From Microcystis elabens FACHB-917 (GTDB lineage Bacteria; Cyanobacteriota; Cyanobacteriia; PCC-6307; Cyanobiaceae), in contig NZ_JACJSZ010000025.1 of NCBI RefSeq assembly GCF_014698445.1, positions 1 through 45,904 on the forward strand: a stretch of 45,904 nt of DNA. The letters run 5' to 3'. Shown here in pieces: positions 39,537 through 45,904 of this stretch. The notes beneath the pieces are model-generated. The model ran no database searches. It was not told the origin of the DNA and worked only from the letters and a program-made list of their open reading frames with translations. A program made the translations under genes and the position numbers. The number at the start of each line of letters is the position of its first letter. Within the stretch, counting starts at the first letter, position 1.

Positions 39537-40409
39537 ATGCCGCTGGTCGCCACGACCTCCGCCCTGTCCCTGGCGGAGTCCTGCTGGCACGCCTTCGTTC
39601 TGGGCGTCGTGCAGGGGCTGACGGAGTTCCTGCCGATCAGCAGCACGGCCCATCTCAAGGTGGTTCCTGTCCTGCTGGGCTGGGGCGATCCCGGGGTGGC
39701 CTTCACCGCCGTGATCCAGCTCGGCAGCATCGCTGCCGTGCTCGGCTATTTCCGCCGCGATCTGGTCGAGGTGACTGCGGGTGTGGCCCGGGCCTTCCGC
39801 CACGGCCAGTGGAACGATCCGCCGGCCCGGCTGGGGGTGGCCATCGTGCTGGGCACCATCCCGATCCTGCTGGCCGGCCTTGCCATCAAGGCGCTGCTGC
39901 CCGGCTACGAGACCTCCCCCTTGCGCAGCCTGACGTCGATCGGCGTCGTCTCGATCGTGATGGCACTGCTGCTGGCGGTGGCCGAGCTGGCGGGCGGCCG
40001 CCGCCGCCGGCTGGAGGCCGTCACCCCTCGCGACGGCCTGCTGGTGGGGCTGGCCCAGGCGCTGGCCCTCATCCCCGGGGTGTCCCGCTCGGGCAGCACC
40101 CTGACGGCGTCGTTGTTCGATGGCTGGCAGCGCTCCGACGCGGCCCGCTTCTCCTTCCTGCTGGGCATTCCCGCCATCACCCTGGCCGGGCTGGTGGAGG
40201 TCAGAGCGGCCTTCGGCTCGCCGGAGACGGGCGGGGTGATTCCCATGCTGGTGGGCATCGCTGCGGCGGCGGTGGTCTCCTGGCTGGCGATCGCCTGGCT
40301 GCTGCGCTTTCTGCAGCAGAACAGCACCTGGATCTTCGTGGCCTACCGGCTGCTGTTCGGCCTGGTGATCCTGCTGGGGTTCCGGGGGCTGGAGGCGGTC
40401 ACCTCCTGA
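39537..40409 (+). CDS. uppP: Undecaprenyl-diphosphatase
   Basis: 290 residues (BacA family). Catalytic motif GLTEFLPISSTAHL at 27-40 and second motif PGVSRSGST at 180-188, with eight hydrophobic segments. The enzyme removes a phosphate from undecaprenyl pyrophosphate so the carrier can be reused for peptidoglycan and polysaccharide export; it also gives bacitracin resistance. ATG 39537 precedes the first helix. The following radical SAM gene begins 108 bases after the stop (or 54 with the longer start), same strand. Confidence 0.95.
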   Translation: MPLVATTSALSLAESCWHAFVLGVVQGLTEFLPISSTAHLKVVPVLLGWGDPGVAFTAVIQLGSIAAVLGYFRRDLVEVTAGVARAFRHGQWNDPPARLGVAIVLGTIPILLAGLAIKALLPGYETSPLRSLTSIGVVSIVMALLLAVAELAGGRRRRLEAVTPRDGLLVGLAQALALIPGVSRSGSTLTASLFDGWQRSDAARFSFLLGIPAITLAGLVEVRAAFGSPETGGVIPMLVGIAAAAVVSWLAIAWLLRFLQQNSTWIFVAYRLLFGLVILLGFRGLEAVTS

Positions 40410-40517
40410 AGCGGCAGGACCGCCACACTGGGGCCAACATCTCAAGCAGCGCCGTCACCACCCGTGTGGAAGGAGCCCTCCCCTGCCCTTGCCGGGCCCA
40501 CCGCCCATGCCGGGCCT

Positions 40518-41858
40518 GTGACCCAGCCCCGGCCCGCCCTGGTGGCCACCGTTGAGCCGGGTTCGATCGCCGAGGAGCTGGGCTTCCAGCCGGGTGATCG
40601 TCTGCGCAGCATCAACGGCATCCGCCCCCGGGACCTGATCGACGTCCAGGTGCTGCAGGGGGAGGAGGAGCTGGTGCTCGAGGTGGAGGACCCCGACGGG
40701 ACGCTCCACGTGGTGGAGCTGGAGAAGGACCTGGACGAAGGGCTGGGGCTGGGCTTCAGCGAGGCCCTGTTCGACGGCCTGCGCCAGTGCAACAACCACT
40801 GCCCCTTCTGCTTCATCGACCAGCAGCCGCCGGGGCGCCGCGGCAGTCTCTACCTCAAGGACGACGATTACCGGCTCAGCTTTCTCTACGGCTCTTACCT
40901 CACCCTCACCAACCTCACCGCGGCCGACTGGAGCCGGATCGAGGAGCAGCGGCTCTCCCCCCTGTTCGTGTCGGTCCATGCCACCGATCCGGAGCTGCGC
41001 AGCCGTCTGCTGCTCAATCCCCGGGCCGCCCTGCTGCTCGAGCAGCTGGCCTGGTTCGCCGAAAGGCGCCTCCAGATCCACGCTCAGGTGGTGGTGTGTC
41101 CCGGCCTGAACGACGGCGACGCTCTGGAGCGCACCCTCACCGACCTGGCGCGGTTCGCCACCGGCCCCTGGCCCGCCGTGCTCTCCACCGCCGTGGTGCC
41201 GGTGGGGCTGACGCGCTTCCGCCCCCCCGGCGATGCCCTACGGCCGGTCGACCGGCCGGTGGCCCGCGAGGTGATCAGCCGGGTCGAGCGCCTGCAGCCC
41301 GCCTTTCAGGCAAGCACCGGCAGCCGTCTCGCCTGGCTGTCCGACGAGTGGTTCCTGATCGCCGGCCGTCCCCTGCCGCCGCGGGCCAGCTACGAGGACC
41401 TGCCCCAGCAGGAGAACGGGGTCGGCAGCATCCGCGCCTTCCTCGAGGAGCTGGAGGGGGCCACCCGGGACCTCCCGGCCCGGATCGCCACCCCGCGCCG
41501 CTGCAGCTGGGTGGTGGGTCGCCTGGTGGCCGAGGCCCTGAAGCCGGTGGTGGAGCGCCTCAACCGCGTCGAGGGGCTGGAGCTGCTGCTCCACGGCCTG
41601 CCGAGCCCCTACTGGGGCCAGGAGCAGGTGGTCACCGGGCTGCTCACCGGTTCCGATCTGATCGAGGGCCTGCGCGGCGTTGATCTGGGCCAGGAACTGC
41701 TGCTGCCGCGGGTGATGCTGCGCGAGGGGGAGGAGGTGTTTCTCGACGACACCACCCTCGCCGATCTGCGCCGTCGGCTGCCCGTGCCGGTCCGATTGCT
41801 GGGGGGTGCGGACGATCTGGTGGCCGCCTGCCTCGGCACACCACGGGGAGATGCTTAA
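40518..41858 (+). CDS. PDZ - radical SAM - DUF512 protein (TIGR03279 family)
   Basis: 446 residues from GTG 40518. Residues ~1-70 are PDZ-like (ALVATVEPGSIAEELGFQPGDRLRSING), followed by a radical SAM-type C91-x3-C95-x2-C98 (CNNHCPFCF) and the C-terminal DUF512 region (EWFLIAGRPLPPRASYEDLPQQENGVGSIRAFLEE; landmark PQQENGVGS). The cyanobacterial members form TIGR03279; the related clostridial proteins are likewise uncharacterised. It is presumed to be an iron-sulfur oxidoreductase, substrate unknown. A longer form from GTG 40464 would add 18 residues that look non-conserved. It is followed by the TolC gene after 26 bases. Confidence 0.87.
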   Translation: MTQPRPALVATVEPGSIAEELGFQPGDRLRSINGIRPRDLIDVQVLQGEEELVLEVEDPDGTLHVVELEKDLDEGLGLGFSEALFDGLRQCNNHCPFCFIDQQPPGRRGSLYLKDDDYRLSFLYGSYLTLTNLTAADWSRIEEQRLSPLFVSVHATDPELRSRLLLNPRAALLLEQLAWFAERRLQIHAQVVVCPGLNDGDALERTLTDLARFATGPWPAVLSTAVVPVGLTRFRPPGDALRPVDRPVAREVISRVERLQPAFQASTGSRLAWLSDEWFLIAGRPLPPRASYEDLPQQENGVGSIRAFLEELEGATRDLPARIATPRRCSWVVGRLVAEALKPVVERLNRVEGLELLLHGLPSPYWGQEQVVTGLLTGSDLIEGLRGVDLGQELLLPRVMLREGEEVFLDDTTLADLRRRLPVPVRLLGGADDLVAACLGTPRGDA

Positions 41859-41884
41859 GCTCTGGCTCAAGCGAAAGGTCCAAT

Positions 41885-43594
41885 GTGAGGCGCCAACCAC
41901 TCCTGCTTGCGGCACTGGTGGTGCTCCCTTCGTTCGGCCTCCGGGCGCTGCCGGCGAGGGCCCAGTCCGCCCCAGCCCCAGCCACTCCGAGCCCTTCGCC
42001 CCCCCCGGCCCTGCCCCTGGCCCCTGAGGTCAAGGGTCCCCGGCCCAAGTCCAATCCCTCCGTGCTGGCCCCCGCCGCCAAGGAGCTGCCGCCCGGTCTC
42101 CAGGATCTGATCGCCCCCAACCCCCTGGCCCTGCCGGTCAAGCCGTCCCAGGTGCGCATCCGCGAGCTGCGTCCTCTCGGCCTTGCCGATGTGGAAACGC
42201 TGGTCGAGGTCAACAACCCCGAGCTCAAGGCGATCGCCAGCCAGGTGGAGCAGGCCCAGTCGGCCCTGCGGGCCCAGATCGCCCTCTGGTATCCCACGAT
42301 CCAGCTCAACGCCAACAGTCTGCCCACCTACACCGGCGGCCAGCAGTTCAGCAGCGCCTTCACCGGCACCGGCCAGCAGCCCGGCAACACGATCACGAGC
42401 ATCTGGCGGATGTCGGCCGTGCTCCAGGCCAGCTGGGGGCTAATCAATCCCACCCGCACCCCCCAGATCGCCGCCGCCCGCGACCGTTTTGAGCAAGCCA
42501 AGAATCAGTACCTCATCGGCCTGCGGGCGCGGCGCCTGGAGGCGGCCGAGGCCTTCTTCGATCTCCAGGTCTCCGATGAGACGGTCCGCATCGGTCAGGA
42601 GTCGGTGCGCTCTTCCCTCGTGAGTCTGCGGGATGCCAAGGCTCGCTTCCAGGCCGGTGTGGCCACCAAGCTGGAGGTGCTGGAAGCGGAAACCCAGCTG
42701 GCCCGCGACCAGCAGGTGCTCACCCAGGGCCTGTCCGACCAGGCCATCGCCCGTCGCGCTCTCGCGGCCCTGCTCGACCTGCCCCAGGACGTCACACCCA
42801 CCTCGAAGGAGCCTTCGCGGGTGGTGGGCTCCTGGCTGCCGTCGCTGCAGGAAAGCGTCGTCGCCGCCTACGCCTTCCGCGAGGAGCTCGACAACGTCCT
42901 GCTCAACATCTCGATCGCCAACAGCGAGGCGAATGCGGCCCTGGGCGCGGCCCAGCCGTTCCTGAACATCGCCTACGGCCTCACCGGCGGTCGCACCCGG
43001 GGCGTTCAGTTCGCCAACCGCAGCACGCCCGGGATCAACTTCGGCAACGAGGGCTGGTCAGTGGAGAACACGGTGGGCCTCAACCTCAACTGGACGATCT
43101 TCGACGGCGGGGCCGCCCGGGCCAACTACCGCCGTCAGAAGCAGGTGGCCCAGCAGAACACCTTCCAGTTCGCCCAGCAGCGGGATGAGATCCGCCAGCA
43201 GGTGGAAACCAACTTCTACGAACTGGAGAAGAACAACCGCAACATCACCACCACCTCCAGGGAGGTGATCTCCACCAGGGAATCCCTGCGGCTGGCCCGC
43301 CTGCGCTTCCAGGCCGGCGTCACCACCCAGCGGGAGGTGGTGGACACCCAGCGCGACCTCACCCAGGCCGAAGTCCGCTGGTCGACGGCCATCTCCGACT
43401 ACAACAAGGCCCTGGCCCGGCTGCGGCGCTTCACCGGCCTCGATCAGGTCGGCCTCTGCCAGCGCCAGCCCCTGCCGGCCACCAGCCCAAGGGCGGCCGG
43501 CGCCACCGAGATCCCCGTGGAGCCCCAGCCCCTGATCCCGGCCTGCCGGGCCGGCAGCCCCGCCGGGCCCGAGGCACTGCCGCCGGGGTCCTGA
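41885..43594 (+). CDS. TolC-family outer-membrane efflux protein
   Basis: 569 residues. Signal peptide (MRRQPLLLAALVVLPSFGLR, cut near LPARA) followed by a Pro-rich linker (~27-75), unusual in length compared with E. coli TolC, then two OEP (PF02321) repeats: EVNNPELKAIASQVEQAQSALRAQIALWYPTIQL and RLARLRFQAGVTTQREVVDTQRDLTQAEVRWSTAISDYNKALARLRR (landmarks ALWYPTIQL and RFQAGVTT). Forms a trimeric tunnel for type I secretion or RND efflux. No ABC or RND partner is adjacent. GTG 41885 has no clear ribosome binding site. A C-terminal proline-rich tail contains two cysteines. Confidence 0.88.
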   Translation: MRRQPLLLAALVVLPSFGLRALPARAQSAPAPATPSPSPPPALPLAPEVKGPRPKSNPSVLAPAAKELPPGLQDLIAPNPLALPVKPSQVRIRELRPLGLADVETLVEVNNPELKAIASQVEQAQSALRAQIALWYPTIQLNANSLPTYTGGQQFSSAFTGTGQQPGNTITSIWRMSAVLQASWGLINPTRTPQIAAARDRFEQAKNQYLIGLRARRLEAAEAFFDLQVSDETVRIGQESVRSSLVSLRDAKARFQAGVATKLEVLEAETQLARDQQVLTQGLSDQAIARRALAALLDLPQDVTPTSKEPSRVVGSWLPSLQESVVAAYAFREELDNVLLNISIANSEANAALGAAQPFLNIAYGLTGGRTRGVQFANRSTPGINFGNEGWSVENTVGLNLNWTIFDGGAARANYRRQKQVAQQNTFQFAQQRDEIRQQVETNFYELEKNNRNITTTSREVISTRESLRLARLRFQAGVTTQREVVDTQRDLTQAEVRWSTAISDYNKALARLRRFTGLDQVGLCQRQPLPATSPRAAGATEIPVEPQPLIPACRAGSPAGPEALPPGS

Positions 43595-43600
43595 CGCCCT

Positions 43601-44995
43601 TTGTCGTCACCCCGTCGCCCCGGCCTGACCCTCCCCGCCACCGTGCGACTGGGCCTCTTCCAGGGTTGCCTGGGCTGCCTGGCGGTGATCTTCTCCGGGC
43701 TGCTCAACCGGATCATGCTCAGTGAGCTGGGCTTTCCGGGATTGCTGGTGGGCGGTGCCCTGGCCTTCGAGCAGTTCGTGGCCCCCTCCCGGGTGCTGTT
43801 CGGCCAGATCTCCGATGCCCACCCTCTGGCCTCGCGCCACCGGGTCCCCTACGTGCTGCTCGGCACGGCGGCCTTCTGCCTGCTGGCCGTGCTGTCGGTG
43901 CCGCTGATCTTCCAGGTGGGTCGCCTGCTGGAGGACGGCAGCCAGCCCGGCCTGGCCTTCGGGATCGCCGCCCTCTGCGGCCTGTTCGCTCTTTACGGAC
44001 TGGCGGTCTCCCTGGCAACCACCCCCTACCTGGCCCTGGTCATCGACCGCACCGGCGAACAGGAGCGGCCCCGGGCCGTGGGCATCATCTGGTGCATGCT
44101 CACGGTCGGCATCGTCATCGGCGCGGTGGCCATCGGGCTGAGCCTGCGCTCTCTCGACGGCGTCAGCGATCCGGCGGTGCTCGAGGCGACCCTCTCCCGC
44201 TTCATGGCCACGGTGGCCGGGGTGGTGATGCTGCTGACGCTGATTGCCACCTGGGGGATGGAGTCTCCCCTGAGGGAGCGCAGCGACGGGACGGCGGTGC
44301 CGCGGGAGGATGCCATCGGCCTGCGGCAGTCCTGGATGCTGATCACCTCCAGCCGCCAGGTGCTGATCTTCTTCTCCTTCCTGATCCTGTTCACCCTGGG
44401 GCTGTTCCTGCAGGATCCGGTTCTCGAGAGCTACGGCGCCCAGGTGTTCGCCATGCCGATCGCCGCCACCGCCCAGCTCAATGCCTTCTGGGGGGTCGGC
44501 ACCCTGGTCGGCCTGCTGCTCGCCGGGCTCTGGGTGGTGCCCAGGCTCGGGAAGATGGCCACCGCCCGCCTGGGCTGCCAGCTGATCGCCCTGTCCCTGC
44601 TGTTGCTGCTGCTCGCGGGCCTGACGGCTCGGATCCCCTTTCTTCAGGCCGTGATGGTGCTGTTCGGGCTGGCCGCCGGGATCGGCACCAACAGCGCCCT
44701 TTGCCTGATGCTCGACCTCACCCTTCCCCAGGCGGCCGGTACCTTCGTCGGCGTCTGGGGGCTGGCCCAGGCCCTGTCTCGAGCGATCGGCAAGCTCCTC
44801 GGCGGCGGCCTGTACGACATCGGCCGTGCCCTGCCGCTGGGGGACGGGCCCTACGGTCCCTTTGCCCTGGTGCTCGGGGTCGAGCTGCTGGTGGCGCTGG
44901 CGGCCCTGCTGCTGCTCGGCTATGTCAATGTGCGCCAGTTCCGGGAGGACACCTCCCGCAGCCTCAGCCAGGTTCTGGAGATGGAAATGGGATGA
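43601..44995 (+). CDS. PucC/BCD-family MFS transporter (chlorophyll-type)
   Basis: 464 residues, 12 membrane helices. LGLFQGCLGCLAVIFSGLLNRIMLSELGFPGLLVGGALAFEQFVAPSRVLFGQISDAHPL and the later ATTPYLALVIDRTGEQERPRAVGIIWCMLTVG (landmarks LLNRIMLSEL, FGQISDAHP and LVIDRTGE) are typical of the PucC/LhaA/BCD subfamily, which in purple bacteria assists light-harvesting complex assembly and in cyanobacteria is tied to chlorophyll handling. TTG 43601 is taken because the N-terminal PRRPGLTLPATVRLGLF fits relatives; a GTG at 43643 is the alternative. Its stop overlaps the next ATG (ATGA). Confidence 0.87.
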   Translation: MSSPRRPGLTLPATVRLGLFQGCLGCLAVIFSGLLNRIMLSELGFPGLLVGGALAFEQFVAPSRVLFGQISDAHPLASRHRVPYVLLGTAAFCLLAVLSVPLIFQVGRLLEDGSQPGLAFGIAALCGLFALYGLAVSLATTPYLALVIDRTGEQERPRAVGIIWCMLTVGIVIGAVAIGLSLRSLDGVSDPAVLEATLSRFMATVAGVVMLLTLIATWGMESPLRERSDGTAVPREDAIGLRQSWMLITSSRQVLIFFSFLILFTLGLFLQDPVLESYGAQVFAMPIAATAQLNAFWGVGTLVGLLLAGLWVVPRLGKMATARLGCQLIALSLLLLLLAGLTARIPFLQAVMVLFGLAAGIGTNSALCLMLDLTLPQAAGTFVGVWGLAQALSRAIGKLLGGGLYDIGRALPLGDGPYGPFALVLGVELLVALAALLLLGYVNVRQFREDTSRSLSQVLEMEMG

Positions 44996-45807
44996 AGGCC
45001 CTCCCCCCGCACCCCCTCGATTCCCGACTGGAGTCCCTGCTCGACAGGGTCGCCGAGCGCCAGCGGGCCGACTTCGGCCACAGCCAGCCGGATCTCAAGG
45101 CGGACGGGTCCTTCATCACCGCCTGTGATCGCTGGAGCGACGAGACCCTGGTGGAGGGACTGGCCGAGCTGTTTCCCGGGGAGGGGGTCCTGAGCGAGGA
45201 GGGCCGCCAGCAGGTGCCGGCCACGCCGGCCTACTGGGTGGTGGATCCCCTCGACGGCACCACCAATTTCGCCGCCGGCATCCCCTACTGGGCGATCTCC
45301 ATGGCCCGCTTCGAGGGCGATGTGCCCGTCCTGGCGATCCTCGACGTGCCCCCGCTGCGGCAACGGATCGTCGCCATCCGGGGGGAAGGGGCCTGGCGCA
45401 ACGGCAAGCCCATCCCGCCGCCCGCCCTGCAGCTCCACAACGCCGGTTGCGCCTCGCTCTGCAGCCGCTCGATCCGGGTGCTCCAGAAGCTGCCCCACCG
45501 TCCGTTCCCCGGCAAGATCCGGCTGCTGGGCGTCGCCAGCCTGAATCTGGTGTCGGTGGCGATGGGACAGACCATGGCGGCCCTGGAGGCCACCCCGAAG
45601 ATCTGGGACCTGGCGGCGGCCTGGCTGGTGCTCGAGGAACTGGGTTGCCCCTTGCGCTGGCTGGGGGCGAGCCCCCGGGGGCTGGTGCCGGGCCAGGACC
45701 TGGGTCGGACGGACTTTCCCGTCCTGGTGGCCAACTGCCAGGACACCCTGGAACGGTTGATGCCCTGGGCGGAGGCCCTGGAGATCAACTCCTCCCCCCA
45801 GCCGTGA
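44992..45807 (+). CDS. Inositol monophosphatase-family phosphatase
   Basis: 271 residues. Metal-binding motifs: E69/E70 (VLSEEG), DPLDGTTN at 85-92, and the second aspartate in KIWDLAAAWLVLEELG. This family includes inositol-1-phosphatase, histidinol-phosphatase HisN and 3'-phosphoadenosine-phosphate phosphatases; the sequence does not decide among them. The WVVDPLDGTTNFAAGIPYWAISMARF region fits the family well. ATG 44992 overlaps the stop of the PucC-like gene (ATGA), so they are coupled; a link between function of the two is not evident. Confidence 0.87.
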   Translation: MKALPPHPLDSRLESLLDRVAERQRADFGHSQPDLKADGSFITACDRWSDETLVEGLAELFPGEGVLSEEGRQQVPATPAYWVVDPLDGTTNFAAGIPYWAISMARFEGDVPVLAILDVPPLRQRIVAIRGEGAWRNGKPIPPPALQLHNAGCASLCSRSIRVLQKLPHRPFPGKIRLLGVASLNLVSVAMGQTMAALEATPKIWDLAAAWLVLEELGCPLRWLGASPRGLVPGQDLGRTDFPVLVANCQDTLERLMPWAEALEINSSPQP

Positions 45808-45813
45808 TATGAT
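45805..45813 (+). promoter_or_regulatory. Extended -10 promoter at the window end
   Basis: TG-A-TATGAT: an extended -10 (TATGAT 45808-45813 preceded by TGn) placed exactly after the phosphatase stop codon, whose TGA supplies the TG. Transcription would start near 45820. No -35 is evident, as expected with an extended -10. Confidence 0.5.
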
Positions 45814-45821
45814 TTTGGACT

Positions 45822-45854
45822 GCGCCCCAGAGAGCGAGAGCTCAAGAGGGGTGC
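45822..45854 (+). other. Structured leader or small RNA, 5' end
   Basis: GCGCCCC and GGGGTGC (seven pairs with one G-U) enclose an internal loop and an inner GAGC-GAGA-GCTC hairpin with a GNRA-type loop. The remaining ~50 bases (45855-45904) hold no start codon with a ribosome binding site that leads to a visible gene. It may be the 5' leader of a gene just outside the window or a non-coding RNA. Confidence 0.4.
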
Positions 45855-45904
45855 AGGCTTACGGGATCGGGAGGCGCGAGCCGACGATGTTGTAAGTTTT
45901 CTGA

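Overview
The window comes from a GC-rich cyanobacterium, most likely a picocyanobacterium of the Cyanobium/Synechococcus (alpha-cyanobacterial) type. The evidence is the gene content: psbD, psbU, zeta-carotene desaturase, NdhO, a CRR7-like protein, a PucC-family pigment transporter, SLH/OprB porins, and several families found mainly in cyanobacteria (DUF751, DUF3120, DUF4346, TIGR03279). I see no plasmid, phage or insertion-sequence genes, no tRNA or rRNA, and no CRISPR array. It reads as ordinary chromosome with one accessory-looking surface-polysaccharide block.

Layout. Positions 1-117 are the tail of psbD with its terminator, followed by about 475 bases without a firm gene but with a very stable hairpin. 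From 8172 back to 638 (minus strand) runs a tightly overlapping glycan cassette: two GT39-type membrane glycosyltransferases (one with a C-terminal TPR-like region), a methyltransferase-GT2 fusion, a flippase-like LPG_synthase_TM protein, and a broken acyltransferase-3/SGNH gene. Reading away from it on the plus strand are three tandem SLH-OprB porins (8300-13796). They have near-identical 5' parts, long identical tracts at the 3' ends of copies 2 and 3, and similar hairpin-containing leaders.

Positions 13900-20930 hold housekeeping and photosynthesis genes: a J-domain protein, ndhO, a TIGR01777 epimerase, a small membrane protein, a LpxB-related TIGR03492 protein, a TPR protein, an A-type Fe-S carrier divergent from zds, a SRPBCC protein and a lipoprotein. 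Positions 20911-25232 (minus) carry hemD, a GT2-TPR protein, a GH3 hexosaminidase, rbfA and a DUF751 gene. Positions 25307-28735 carry a GST, a CRR7-like gene, aroK (minus), a tandem-domain PTPS and a RibD_C reductase, the last two overlapping by 4 nt. Positions 28725-32722 carry a secreted hypothetical, a FemAB-like acyltransferase, a DUF4346 protein, a B12-binding radical SAM protein and a PetL-like miniprotein. Positions 32709-38569 carry an MFS transporter, rimO, a VKOR-thioredoxin fusion, nadB and psbU. Positions 38719-45807 carry a DUF3120 gene, uppP, the PDZ-radical SAM TIGR03279 protein, a TolC-family protein, a PucC-like transporter and an inositol-monophosphatase-family enzyme. The last ~100 bases hold an extended -10 promoter and what looks like a structured leader running off the edge.

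How the genes fit together. The cassette at 638-8172 looks like a polyprenyl-phosphate-sugar pathway (GT2 makes the lipid-linked sugar, the LPG_TM protein may help translocation, GT39 enzymes transfer it on the periplasmic side) next to surface porins that are possible acceptors; this is inference. UppP (39537) recycles the same class of lipid carrier. The PTPS/RibD_C pair is a candidate pterin-making unit. The remaining genes serve photosystem II (psbD, psbU, VKOR), NDH-1 (ndhO, CRR7-like), carotenoid, tetrapyrrole, NAD and shikimate metabolism. Start codons are often GTG or TTG and neighbouring genes often overlap by 1-4 nt, so several starts are uncertain.
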